Source of the DNA: VHBM01 sp052386635
Lineage (GTDB): Archaea > Thermoproteota > Nitrososphaeria > Nitrososphaerales > Nitrosopumilaceae
NCBI GenBank assembly: GCA_052386635.1
Contig: JBQTJY010000136.1
Coordinates: 1 to 19,875 of the forward strand
Direction: 5' to 3'
Length of the DNA: 19,875 nucleotides
The translations under genes and the position numbers were made by a program. Below the pieces are notes generated by a model. The model worked only from the letters and a program-made list of their open reading frames with translations, had not been told where the DNA came from and searched no databases. This document shows positions 1 through 7,139 of this stretch, piece after piece; within the stretch, counting starts at the first letter, position 1, and every line of letters begins with the position of its first letter.

Positions 1-12
1 TTTCTTCGACAT
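1..12 (-). CDS. Possible start of a divergent gene (partial)
   Basis: The minus strand reads ATG TCG AAG AAA and runs off the window edge. A TATA-like stretch (AGTATATTCT, 38-47 on the minus strand) lies at about the spacing seen for other leaderless genes here. Four codons are not enough to recognise a product. Confidence 0.25.
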
Positions 13-102
13 TATTTGACAAATTAGCACCTTGCTGAGAATATACTATGAAGAGTTTACACCCTTTTAAATAACTTTTTGTTTGTAGCAAATTGATAAA
101 AA

Positions 103-1167
103 GTGGCAAAAAAACATGATGGCGTGCAGTCGCACACTATGGAGTTACCAAGGCTAATTGTTATTGGCAATGACAACATAGGCGATGTAGGCAAGTTTCT
201 AAAATCACTTGACAGTCCAAAAAAAGTGTCTCTGGTTTCAGGTACGCATGTAAAAAAACTGATTCAAAAAAAAATAGAGCAGTCTTTGAGTGAATCGCAG
301 ATAAAGTTTGTCTGGCATATTGCAAGCGATAACAGCGTAGATGCGATCAAAAAATTTCAGACAGAGGTTGGCAAAGATGTTAGCCAGATGATAGTTGGAG
401 TTGGCGGTGGAAGATCTGTCGATATTGCAAAGATGATTGCGTTTAATCTTAAAAGGCCGTTTGTGAGTATACCAACATCTGCATCTCATGACGGAATAGC
501 TAGTCCCTTTGTTTCTATACGAGGAGACAAGCCGCATTCTGTGACTGCTACTGCACCACTTGGTGTCTTTGTAGATATTGCAATAATCAAAAAGGCGCCA
601 AAGAGACTTCTTGCAAGCGGATGTGGGGATCTTGTTGCAAACCTTATTGCTGTTAGGGACTGGGAACTTGGACGAGACAAGACAGGCGAGTATTTTGGAA
701 GATATGCCGCAAATCTTGCATCAATGAGTGCAAATATCATAATGGAAAATTCTGATTTGTTTGCAAAAAAGGGTCTTGATGTAAGAGTGGTTGTAGAGGC
801 CTTGATCAGTGCAGGAGTAGCATCATGTATTGCAGGAAGTAGCAGGCCCTGTTCAGGTGCAGAACATCTTTTCTCACATGCACTTGACAAGTTAGCTCCA
901 GGTGTGGGACTGCATGGCGAAAAGTGTGGTATTGGTTCTATAATGATGGCAAAGCTTCAGGGCCAAGACTGGAAAAAAATTGCAAAGACACTAAAAGATG
1001 TAGGAGCACCAACTACTGCAAAAGAGATTGGTCTTGATTCAAAGACTCTGGCAAAGGCACTTACCATAGCCCAGGATCTGAGACCAGAGCGCTATACTAT
1101 ACTAAAAGAGATTAAAATGACTCCAAAAAAAGCAATCGAGCTTGCAAAGAGTACTAAAGTTCTCTAA
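103..1167 (+). CDS. egsA: sn-Glycerol-1-phosphate dehydrogenase
   Basis: NAD(P)-dependent enzyme that reduces dihydroxyacetone phosphate to sn-glycerol-1-phosphate, the backbone of archaeal ether lipids; cytoplasmic. The 354-residue protein has the iron-containing/glycerol dehydrogenase fold: a nucleotide loop GGGRSVDIAK (101-110), the substrate region around PTSASHDG (124-131), and likely metal ligands Asp176 (GCGDLVAN), His255/His259 (AEHLFSHALD) and His271 (HGEKCG). Length is normal for the archaeal family. The start is GTG; an in-frame ATG at codon 13 is possible but would trim the N-terminus. A TATA-like TTTTAAATAA lies at 66-75. The stop codon overlaps that of the convergent FKBP gene (1164-1167), so both 3' ends share bases. 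Identification is confident. Confidence 0.93.
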   Translation: MAKKHDGVQSHTMELPRLIVIGNDNIGDVGKFLKSLDSPKKVSLVSGTHVKKLIQKKIEQSLSESQIKFVWHIASDNSVDAIKKFQTEVGKDVSQMIVGVGGGRSVDIAKMIAFNLKRPFVSIPTSASHDGIASPFVSIRGDKPHSVTATAPLGVFVDIAIIKKAPKRLLASGCGDLVANLIAVRDWELGRDKTGEYFGRYAANLASMSANIIMENSDLFAKKGLDVRVVVEALISAGVASCIAGSSRPCSGAEHLFSHALDKLAPGVGLHGEKCGIGSIMMAKLQGQDWKKIAKTLKDVGAPTTAKEIGLDSKTLAKALTIAQDLRPERYTILKEIKMTPKKAIELAKSTKVL

Positions 1168-1907
1168 GCTGCCTTTTGTGCAACAGGCTTTTCAGTTGCA
1201 GGTTTAGGCTCTTCTGCCTTTGTCTGTTTGTTTAGGTAGGTCTCTACAAAGTTAACCTTCTCTATTGTAGTAACAAATTTGAAAATATCCATCTGAATAA
1301 AGTGCTTGATTATTTGCAGCCCATCAACGCGGAAAAGCTCCTCAGGTATTGTAATGTCAACTGCATTGCCGTTTTTCTTAAAGGCAATTTTAGAGTCCTC
1401 AACAGGCATGTGTCTTTTTAGAATTCCCATGATTTTATCGTCGTCTGCCTCTAGTGCCTTTACTATATTAACATCGTAAAGAATTGTTTTTCCTGCAAAT
1501 CTGTGGTTAAAATCAACTTGGACTCGGCCAGAGCCAATGAATCTGACTATGCCTTTTTTCTGGTCTATCTCTATTGTGTCTCCAACAGAAACTTTGTCTG
1601 CGTCTTCGCCAAGCTTACGCAGCGGAATCATTCTTACTTTTCCTGCATCTCTTACCCCAAATCCTTTGTCAGGAGACACCTCGACTGTAGTCTTGTCACC
1701 AACGTTTGCATTTGCCAGTGCGTCGTCTAGTCCCTTTATTACCCAAGACTCGCCAACAGAAACCAATTTTGGTTGATATTTTATGTTAGCATCATGCAGA
1801 GAATGTTTTTTTGCTTCTTCTTCAATTGTTGTCTCAAAAACTTCGTTTGTGTCTTTTACTTTAGCAGTATAATCAACTAGAATCAATGAACCTTTTTTGA
1901 ATGACAA
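1164..1907 (-). CDS. FKBP-type peptidyl-prolyl cis-trans isomerase (long archaeal type)
   Basis: Catalyses proline isomerisation and probably acts as a folding chaperone in the cytoplasm. The N-terminal 150 residues follow the SlyD-like FKBP pattern: VDYTAKVKDTNEVFETT near the start, WVIKGLDDAL (about 54-63), a flap region with VQVDFNHRFAGKTI (about 129-142), then an extra C-terminal domain of about 100 residues as in long archaeal FKBPs. The tail is Lys/Pro/Ala rich and probably disordered. The start is TTG; a minus-strand TATA-like stretch (about 1930-1938) lies about 26 bases upstream, which fits a leaderless message. The stop overlaps that of egsA on the other strand. Confidence 0.9.
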   Translation of the reverse strand: MSFKKGSLILVDYTAKVKDTNEVFETTIEEEAKKHSLHDANIKYQPKLVSVGESWVIKGLDDALANANVGDKTTVEVSPDKGFGVRDAGKVRMIPLRKLGEDADKVSVGDTIEIDQKKGIVRFIGSGRVQVDFNHRFAGKTILYDVNIVKALEADDDKIMGILKRHMPVEDSKIAFKKNGNAVDITIPEELFRVDGLQIIKHFIQMDIFKFVTTIEKVNFVETYLNKQTKAEEPKPATEKPVAQKAA

Positions 1908-1952
1908 TGTAGTCCAGCTTCGAATTTCCTTATATTAAGTTAACAATAGAGT

Positions 1953-3098
1953 TTAGAGATTTTTGAGTTTTTCTTCAGCAACTTGCAATGCATCAACTGT
2001 ATTTGTTTTGTAATTCATCATGTTAAGTGTTGATGATATTGCAGAGATTGTTCGCATTACATGATATCGATGCACCTCGCCCATGCATCCAACTCTAAAC
2101 ACTTTTCCTTTTAGATTGCCAAAGCCTCCAGCAACTAGGACACGAAACTTTTTTGCTAGTGTGTTGCGAAATGTGTTGTCTTCTAGTCCTGTCAGATAGT
2201 TTAGCGCAATAATCGAAACGGAACGATCCTCTTCTTTTGCAAATGGCGTAAGTCCCAGTGCGCTAAGGCCAGAGTATAGAGCATCAGAGCATGTTTTATG
2301 GCGTCGTATTCTTGCATCCAGTCCTTCTTCTAAAATTATTCTCAGTGCTTCACGATATGCATAGAGAAGTGGCAGTGCAGGAGTAAATGGAGTGTGTTTT
2401 GATTCCTCGTAATACTTGAAGTATCTGGCTAGATTAAAGTACATTGTTGGCGGCGGGTTTGCTATCATGTGCTTTTTTGCCTTTGGGCTAACCGAGATTG
2501 GTGAAATTCCGGGTGGTGCTGCTAGGGCTTTTTGTGCGCCTGTTATGCATACATCAATTTTCCACTTGTCTACAGGTAGCTCTGCACCGCCAAGCAGGGA
2601 AACTGAATCTACTACATAGAATGCATCATTTCTTGAGGTAAGGGCTGATATTTTATCCAGATATTTTACCTGGGTGCCTGTCGATGTTTCGTTGTGGACA
2701 ACATAGAATGCCTTGATGTCTTTATTGTTATCAAATGCCTCCTTTACCTGCTCAAAGGTAGCGTTTTGTCCTGGCGGTGTTTCAAGTTTTATGACGTTTG
2801 CGCCCTGCCACTCTAGCATTTGTGCCAGTCTTCCACTAAATTCACCGTTTACGGGAATGATTACCTTGTCTCCTTTTCTGATCAAATTAACTACAGATGC
2901 CTCGACAGCTCCTGTACCTGATGCAGAAAGTGCGACAATGTCGTTTTTTGTCTGAAAGACTTGCTGTGTTTTTTCAATTACTTCGGTGTACAGCTCAACA
3001 AAGTCTTGGCTTCTGTGATTAATTACATGTGTAAACATTGCTCGCAGTACTCTCTCAGGAACGTTGGTAGGACCTGGCAACATTACTAAATATTCCAA
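1953..3098 (-). CDS. Class V aminotransferase (alanine/serine-glyoxylate aminotransferase family)
   Basis: PLP enzyme that probably moves an amino group between alanine or serine and glyoxylate or pyruvate. The family start LPGPTNVPERV, the SASGTGAVEA phosphate-binding turn (58-67), VVDSVSLLGG (162-171) and the PLP lysine K190 in GAQKALAAPPG are all visible; 381 residues is normal. The start is taken as TTG 3098 because family members have a few residues before PGPT; ATG 3083 is an alternative. The minus-strand TATA TTATAAATAA (3131-3140) would place transcription start near 3110, which allows either. The preferred substrate cannot be told from the sequence. Confidence 0.88.
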   Translation of the reverse strand: MEYLVMLPGPTNVPERVLRAMFTHVINHRSQDFVELYTEVIEKTQQVFQTKNDIVALSASGTGAVEASVVNLIRKGDKVIIPVNGEFSGRLAQMLEWQGANVIKLETPPGQNATFEQVKEAFDNNKDIKAFYVVHNETSTGTQVKYLDKISALTSRNDAFYVVDSVSLLGGAELPVDKWKIDVCITGAQKALAAPPGISPISVSPKAKKHMIANPPPTMYFNLARYFKYYEESKHTPFTPALPLLYAYREALRIILEEGLDARIRRHKTCSDALYSGLSALGLTPFAKEEDRSVSIIALNYLTGLEDNTFRNTLAKKFRVLVAGGFGNLKGKVFRVGCMGEVHRYHVMRTISAISSTLNMMNYKTNTVDALQVAEEKLKNL

Positions 3099-3130
3099 AT
3101 AATTTCGCCTGACAGGGTTGTTAGCCGGCT

Positions 3131-3140
3131 TTATTTATAA
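3131..3140 (-). promoter_or_regulatory. TATA box of the class V aminotransferase gene
   Basis: The minus strand reads TTATAAATAA, a strong archaeal TATA element, 33-42 bases before the TTG start. It overlaps the stop codon of the upstream NMN adenylyltransferase gene, so the promoter is embedded in the end of that gene. Confidence 0.55.
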
Positions 3141-3634
3141 TTAAAGACCCCTAGTCTGTCTTTAGCATTAATTTTTAACAAAACATTTCTTGTCCCCTCT
3201 GGGACAAGTTCTTTCCAGTCTTGGTTGTTTGCTATTTTTGATCTAATGTTAGTGCCTGAGAGGGACTCGCGTTGTTTTAGTGTGACAGGAATTACCTTTA
3301 TTCCCCGCTTTTGAAATAAAGTTTGAGTAAACTCGTCATTTGAGAATACCACATCATATTTTGGAACGATTGAATCAATTTCTAGCGTCCATTTGCTGTG
3401 ATCACTCACGTCTGGGATATAGTAAATCTTGATTTGCTTTGCAATTTTTTTATCAATTGAGGATGTGATCATCTCCTTTCTTTCGTCTGCGGTGAAAGGA
3501 TTTTTCATTTCATTTGATTTGTTTGAGCTGCCAATGCATATCCACAGGTTTTCAACTTTGGATAATCCAAACAGGATGGTCTCTAGGTGTCCTAGGTGAA
3601 ACGGCTGAAATCTTCCAATTAAAAGACCATTCAT
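3131..3634 (-). CDS. nadM: Nicotinamide-nucleotide adenylyltransferase (archaeal NadM type)
   Basis: Transfers AMP from ATP to nicotinamide mononucleotide to make NAD; cytoplasmic. The 167-residue protein opens with the nucleotidyltransferase signature GRFQPFHLGH (7-16, the HxGH motif) and ends with the second signature SGTNIRSK (126-133), matching the archaeal NadM layout and length. ATG start. It follows the CopD-like gene by about 36 bases on the same strand; a minus-strand TATA-like TTTAAAGAA near 3654-3662 may give it its own promoter. Confidence 0.92.
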   Translation of the reverse strand: MNGLLIGRFQPFHLGHLETILFGLSKVENLWICIGSSNKSNEMKNPFTADERKEMITSSIDKKIAKQIKIYYIPDVSDHSKWTLEIDSIVPKYDVVFSNDEFTQTLFQKRGIKVIPVTLKQRESLSGTNIRSKIANNQDWKELVPEGTRNVLLKINAKDRLGVFNYK

Positions 3635-3670
3635 GTCGCAGCTTGTTTTGTGTTCTTTAAAAAATTTCAG

Positions 3671-4165
3671 TCATGCCCCAGCATCAAGCAGTGCAGCCAT
3701 AAACAAAATGGCAACGGACAAGATTATAGTGATTTCACCTAGTATGATTATTTTTTTGCGCAACTTTTGCACTTGGCTTTCTGATAGCTGCTTTGAGATG
3801 ATTTTTTCTTCAATGTCTTTTCTAATAATTCTGACATGAACTGCATATGCTATTATCAAGGCAACTACAAGGATTATCTTTATGACTAGAAAATTTCCAT
3901 AGCTTGATGAGAGTAGGAGCTCAGGTTTGTTTAGAAATGCAATAGAGTTGTAGACTCCTGTACCGATAAGGATTACAAGTGACGGGATTGCAATTTTATT
4001 GAATCTTCGTCCAACTTTGATCATAAATTGCAGTCTTTCTTCCAGTGATGTTGACATTGTTCTTAGGAGAGGCGATATTACTACGCCAATAAACAGAGAA
4101 CCTCCAACCCAGATTGCTGCAGAGACAAGATGTATCCAAGTGATTACTGCCTGCTCCATTGTCAT
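3671..4165 (-). CDS. CopD-like four-helix membrane protein
   Basis: Integral membrane protein resembling the CopD (copper resistance D) domain. Four hydrophobic segments follow ITWIHLVSAAIWVGGSLFIG (conserved His and Trp-Val-Gly-Gly typical of CopD), IAIPSLVILIGTGVYNSIAF, FLVIKIILVVALIIAYAVHV (Lys-Ile-Leu pattern before the third helix) and a last helix near the C-terminus, with a charged cytoplasmic loop between helices 3 and 4. The reading frame is open to TTG 4189, but a TATA-like AATATTAT around 4188-4195 predicts transcription start close to 4166, so ATG 4165 (or 4159) is preferred. A role in copper handling is an inference from the family, attractive because ammonia oxidisers depend on copper. 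Confidence 0.72.
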   Translation of the reverse strand: MTMEQAVITWIHLVSAAIWVGGSLFIGVVISPLLRTMSTSLEERLQFMIKVGRRFNKIAIPSLVILIGTGVYNSIAFLNKPELLLSSSYGNFLVIKIILVVALIIAYAVHVRIIRKDIEEKIISKQLSESQVQKLRKKIIILGEITIILSVAILFMAALLDAGA

Positions 4166-4204
4166 GATGAATCGATGTTGTTCTAACAAATATTATCTAT
4201 TTGG

Positions 4205-4217
4205 ATGTTGACAACAT
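4205..4217. promoter_or_regulatory. Perfect 6-bp inverted repeat between divergent genes
   Basis: ATGTTG A CAACAT is a perfect inverted repeat in the intergenic space between the CopD-like gene and the LEA-2-like gene, just beside the TATA-like stretch at 4188-4195. It may be an operator. It also contains the most upstream in-frame ATG of the plus-strand gene, which argues against that ATG being the real start. Confidence 0.3.
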
Positions 4218-4270
4218 TTTTTAGTTGTACAAACTCTGAGAACAATAACTTGGTAACACTGCAAGGGCGA

Positions 4271-4747
4271 ATGATTCTTTTTGCTGCAATAGGTGGCTTG
4301 CTTGCATTAATGGGCGGAATAGTCTATTACTCTAGCCTTGACATACCGCATCTAGAGTTATCTGAAATCAAATTGGCTAGCGTAGAGGTTGTTGATGTTA
4401 ACAGTATAGAGAATCGTGTAAAGCTTGAAACAACGTTTCTTGTAAAAAATCCAAGCGATAAGACATTTACCGTTCCCCTTATTTCGTATGAGCTTTTTGC
4501 AAATGGCAAGTCGCTTGGCACGGGTCAGTACTCAACTGAGGATATTGCAATGCCTGGTAGGGCAGCGTTTTATCCAGGAGTCGAGATACCGCTCAAGAGT
4601 ACCTTTCAATTTGTCCTATCAGATCTCATAGCAGAAGAATACAAGGCAATTACAAGCGGAGAGAATGTCGAGTATAGCGCAAAAGGCATGATTACTGTAG
4701 AGACTGCCTGGAGTCTTATTGAAAAAGAGTTTGAAAGTACGCTATAA
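4271..4747 (+). CDS. LEA-2/WHy-domain protein with N-terminal membrane anchor
   Basis: A hydrophobic N-terminal helix (ILFAAIGGLLALMGGIVYY) is followed by an Ig-like LEA14/WHy domain: alternating strands with FLVKNPSDKTFTVPL, ISYELFANGKSLGTG and a charged C-terminus. In this family the Asn-Pro turn and following strands are typical; members are linked to desiccation or stress protection, or form extracytoplasmic beta domains. The frame is open from ATG 4205, with TTG 4250 and ATG 4271 as later choices. I chose 4271 because 4205 lies in a palindrome beside the divergent promoter and because 4271 places the membrane helix at the N-terminus. Function is uncertain. Confidence 0.62.
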   Translation: MILFAAIGGLLALMGGIVYYSSLDIPHLELSEIKLASVEVVDVNSIENRVKLETTFLVKNPSDKTFTVPLISYELFANGKSLGTGQYSTEDIAMPGRAAFYPGVEIPLKSTFQFVLSDLIAEEYKAITSGENVEYSAKGMITVETAWSLIEKEFESTL

Positions 4748-4771
4748 CATTCCTTAAATTTAATGATCTTT

Positions 4772-4848
4772 TGGTGGGCCGAGAGAGATTTGAACTCTCG
4801 ACCACCGCCGTGTCGAGGCGGTATCCTAACCAACTAGACTATCGGCCC
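4772..4848 (-). tRNA. tRNA-Val (anticodon GAC), CCA encoded
   Basis: Full cloverleaf on the minus strand: acceptor GGGCCGA/TCGGCCC, D stem GTCT/GGAT, anticodon stem CCGCC/GGCGG around loop TCGACAC, T arm GAGAG-TTCAAAT-CTCTC, discriminator A (4775). The mature body is 4775-4848 (74 nt); the next three genomic bases (4772-4774) read CCA. The anticodon GAC reads valine GUC/GUU codons. Position 33, nearly always U, is C here. A TATA-like TTAATAATG lies at about 4874-4882, roughly 27 bases before the 5' end. Confidence 0.9.
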
Positions 4849-4913
4849 GCTGAGACAAGACCTGATGTAGACATTATTAACGTTTAACAAAACATGAATA
4901 GTCCAAAAATTAC

Positions 4914-5633
4914 ATGCCTTTTATGAATAATGATTTTTCAGATGAAGAAAAATCTGGTCTTTACAAGGCAATCTTTTCTAGAAGAGATGTGCGCTCACAT
5001 TTTACATCAGACCCAATAGATGAAAAGATTTTATCGCAAATTCTTTATGCAGCACATCATGCACCTTCTGTGGGTTTTTCCCAGCCATGGAATTTTATTT
5101 TGATAAAAGACTATGAAATACGAAAAAAGATCAAAGAGTCCTTTGAAGCTGAAAAAATGCGTTCATCAAAATTTGTAGAGGAGCCAAGAAGATCAAAGTA
5201 TCTTTCCTTCAAGCTAGAAGGCATACTTGACTCGCCGCTTAACATATGCGTTACATATGACCCATCAAAGTTTGGCCCCTTTGTAATTGGCAGGTCAAGC
5301 ATTCCAGAAACCGGACTTTACAGTGTTTGTTGTGCAGTCCAGAATCTTTGGCTTGCTGCAAGGACTGAGGGAGTTGGTGTTGGATGGGTGAGTATTCTTT
5401 CAAATGATATATTAAAAAAATTACTGGAGCTTCCAGAACATGTTATTCCAGTTGCGTATCTGTGTTTGGGTTATGTGTCAGAATTTGCATCAAGACCGGA
5501 TCTAGAGTCGTCTGGCTGGCTCTCAAGACTCAAGCTGCAAGATGTAGTGTACTATGAAAAGTGGAATCAAAAAGAAAATTCAAGTTGGAATACGATTAAA
5601 GAATTGATCAAAACAAATCTCGATTATGCTTAA
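4914..5633 (+). CDS. bluB: 5,6-Dimethylbenzimidazole synthase
   Basis: Oxygen-dependent flavin-destroying enzyme that converts FMNH2 into 5,6-dimethylbenzimidazole, the lower ligand of cobalamin; nitroreductase fold. Family signatures are visible in order: SRRDVRSHF with the conserved Asp25, AAHHAPSVGFSQPWNF (46-61), CVTYDP (112-117), AVQNLWLAARTEGVGVGWVS (141-160, ending in the conserved Ser160) and VAYLCLGYV. The 239-residue length is normal. ATG 4914 is used; ATG 4923 is equally possible. Its presence fits the known ability of thaumarchaea to make DMB-cobalamin. It is flanked by two tRNA genes, so it is probably transcribed alone. Confidence 0.93.
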   Translation: MPFMNNDFSDEEKSGLYKAIFSRRDVRSHFTSDPIDEKILSQILYAAHHAPSVGFSQPWNFILIKDYEIRKKIKESFEAEKMRSSKFVEEPRRSKYLSFKLEGILDSPLNICVTYDPSKFGPFVIGRSSIPETGLYSVCCAVQNLWLAARTEGVGVGWVSILSNDILKKLLELPEHVIPVAYLCLGYVSEFASRPDLESSGWLSRLKLQDVVYYEKWNQKENSSWNTIKELIKTNLDYA

Positions 5634-5639
5634 ATAATT
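5630..5639 (+). promoter_or_regulatory. TATA box of tRNA-Arg
   Basis: TTAAATAATT sits 26 bases (centre to first base) before the tRNA-Arg 5' end, the usual archaeal spacing. It overlaps the bluB stop codon region. Confidence 0.5.
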
Positions 5640-5660
5640 ACATGTATGCTTTTTGATGAT

Positions 5661-5757
5661 GGGCTTGTAGCGCAGAGTCAACAAAATTGACGTGCAACAT
5701 GGACAGCGCAGTAGCCTCCTAAGTTACAGGTCGAGGGATCGAAGCCCTCCAAGCCCG
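5661..5757 (+). tRNA. tRNA-Arg (anticodon CCT) with a D-loop intron
   Basis: Acceptor GGGCTTG/CAAGCCC, D stem GCGC/GCGC, anticodon stem GTAGC/GTTAC around loop CTCCTAA (anticodon CCT, codon AGG), T stem GAGGG/CCCTC and discriminator G (5757). No CCA is encoded. The D loop as written is 32 nt; removing 22 nt (5676-5697) leaves AGCATGGACA, a normal D loop with the conserved GG, and a 75-nt mature tRNA. The T loop is ATCGAAG, so position 54 is A rather than the usual T. Confidence 0.9.
5676..5697 (+). other. tRNA intron in the D loop (between positions 15 and 16)
   Basis: The 22-nt insert folds as GTCAA-CAAAA-TTGAC (5677-5691). Next to it GTGC (5692-5695) can pair with exon bases GCGC (5670-5673), giving a 4-bp helix flanked by 3-nt bulges AGA (5674-5676) and AAC (5696-5698). 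This is the bulge-helix part of a relaxed BHB motif recognised by archaeal splicing endonuclease. Cutting after the second base of each bulge gives exactly the ends stated. The outer exon helix is not convincing, so the motif is of the HBh' type. Confidence 0.8.
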
Positions 5758-5787
5758 TATTATATTGAAAATGATTTTTAATTTTGA

Positions 5788-5795
5788 TTTAAATA
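5788..5795 (+). promoter_or_regulatory. TATA box of the flavodoxin-fold reductase gene
   Basis: TTTAAATA is centred about 26 bases before the ATG at 5817, so transcription should start at or next to the A of ATG: a clear leaderless arrangement. Confidence 0.55.
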
Positions 5796-5816
5796 GACTT
5801 ACAATAAAGATGCGTT

Positions 5817-6338
5817 ATGAAAGTTGTAGTTATTTCTGGCAGTCCAAGAAAAGGAGCCAATACAGAGGTAATGATGAAGTTTGTGTACGAGTATGCAAAA
5901 ACAAAAAGCAGTGAAACAAAGTTCATCAATCTCTCAGAAAACAAGGTAGATTGTTACTATGGCCCAAACGAAAAATATAGTGATGTCACGTTACAGGCTG
6001 CCAATGATATAACAGAAGCAGATGTCTGGCTTGTTGGAACTCCAATATACAATTCATTTTTCAGTTCTGCCTTGAAGAATCTCTTTGAGTACATCAACTA
6101 CAAGAAAACTGCAGGAAAGGTTGCAGGCATGGCAATTATAGCTTCAGGAAACATTGGATTTATTGATGTTCAGACGCTTGTGACCCAGCTGATGTCATAT
6201 TTTCGAGTTATAACAAACCCAAAAGCAGTTTACATGACTGTAGATATGATAAAAGATGGTTCTGTTATAGATGACGCAAAGACTAGATTAAAAGAGCTAG
6301 TTGATGAGACGCTTGCTCTGGCTTCTAAGCAGCTTTGA
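5817..6338 (+). CDS. NADPH-dependent FMN reductase/flavodoxin-fold protein
   Basis: Cytoplasmic flavin oxidoreductase of the NADPH-dependent FMN reductase (Pfam FMN_red) family. The FMN phosphate-binding loop SGSPRKGANTEVMM (7-20), the strand and loop VWLVGTPIYNSFFSSALKN (79-97, flavin isoalloxazine site) and AGKVAGMAIIASG (108-120) are visible; 173 residues is normal. The reduced partner is unknown: candidates are free FMN, quinones or an iron or chromate substrate. The 3' end overlaps 14 bases of the convergent secreted-protein gene. Confidence 0.85.
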   Translation: MKVVVISGSPRKGANTEVMMKFVYEYAKTKSSETKFINLSENKVDCYYGPNEKYSDVTLQAANDITEADVWLVGTPIYNSFFSSALKNLFEYINYKKTAGKVAGMAIIASGNIGFIDVQTLVTQLMSYFRVITNPKAVYMTVDMIKDGSVIDDAKTRLKELVDETLALASKQL

Positions 6339-6741
6339 CTGTTGAAGGCACATTAACTACTTTGAAGATTTTTACTGTATAATCTCCTTCAAAAATTTTG
6401 ATTGTTCTATCAGAGTTAGAATCTAGGACTCTAAATCTGTATTCATAAGAGCCGTCTTGTTTAACATCGGTTTGTGCAAAGTGATATGCGTCTTTTCCTT
6501 TATAGATCTGGATTATTACAGGATACTCTACTGCAGCGTTTTTGATTTTTCCTTCAACAAATCCAAATGGAAGTTTGTTGTTTGATGGTATGTTCATAGT
6601 CAGTGTAGTTTTTTCAATAGCTAAAGAATCATCAATTGGTATTACTTCAGTGACTGATTGCTGTTTTTCTGCAAAGGTTGGTGATATGGCAACTATTGAT
6701 AGCAATGCTGCAAGCATTCCAAGGGCTATTAGTGTACGCAC
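6325..6741 (-). CDS. Small secreted protein, thaumarchaeal type
   Basis: 138 residues with a clear N-terminal signal peptide: MRTLIALGMLAALLSIVAIS, probable cleavage after TFA (about residue 24). The mature part is about 110 residues of predicted beta strands (FVEGKIKNAAVEYPVIIQIY, YEYRFRVLDSNSDRTIKIFEGDYTVKIF split across strands), suggesting an Ig-like extracellular domain. The start is GTG; the minus-strand TATA-like stretch at 6761-6770 is about 26 bases upstream, so the message is probably leaderless. I do not recognise a function; a role at the cell surface is inferred from the signal peptide only. Confidence 0.75.
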   Translation of the reverse strand: MRTLIALGMLAALLSIVAISPTFAEKQQSVTEVIPIDDSLAIEKTTLTMNIPSNNKLPFGFVEGKIKNAAVEYPVIIQIYKGKDAYHFAQTDVKQDGSYEYRFRVLDSNSDRTIKIFEGDYTVKIFKVVNVPSTVKAA

Positions 6742-6858
6742 AAATTTTTTTTAAAAAAGTTACATATTAAGATGACGTATAATTCGTTAGATCTAATAGT
6801 TTATGATGCTTTACAACCATCTGCTTGTCAATATTTGGTGTGTTTAGACAGAAAGAGT

Positions 6859-7139
6859 CTACTTTACTTTGCGTTTTGTTTTACGTTTTCTCTTTTCTTG
6901 AGAGGCAAGGGCCTTGATGTTTGCCAGCTCATCTTTTAGAGCCTCAATCTGTACTATTGTTTCCAGATTTTCAATTTTTGTCTTAGCTGGTTGATCTCGT
7001 TTTCTTTTAGCTTTACCGTATTTCTTAGCTCCTCTACCTCATCTCCTAGTTTACTCCTAGTCTGACTTAGTTCGTTATCTGTAATTTTATTTGCACTAGC
7101 TTGCAGTATTTCCTGCAATCCAGCTGTCTGGTATTCTAG
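6859..7139 (-). pseudogene. Coiled-coil continuation of the upstream membrane protein, separated by two -1 frameshifts
   Basis: There is no long open frame here, but two abutting minus-strand frames encode one continuous charged coiled coil. The first (7139 to about 6975) starts LEYQTAGLQEILQASANK and runs through DEVEELRNTVKLKENEINQL. The second (about 6980 to the TAG at 6859-6861) continues IENLETIVQIEALKDELANI and ends in a very basic tail, KRKRKTKRKVK. Restoring one A in the A9 tract (7140-7148) and one A in the A5 tract (6975-6979) fuses everything to the preceding two-helix protein as a single 169-residue product. Alternatives are a decayed gene, homopolymer sequencing errors, or programmed frameshifting. 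Confidence 0.7.

Noticed and set aside
6787..6796. Perfect 10-base palindrome TTAGATCTAA
   Set aside because: Short AT-rich palindromes are expected by chance here, and it is not next to a promoter or a gene start.
6845..6861. Hairpin TAGAC-N7-GTCTA at the end of the coiled-coil frame, considered as a terminator
   Set aside because: Stem is only 5 bp and no T run follows on the minus strand.
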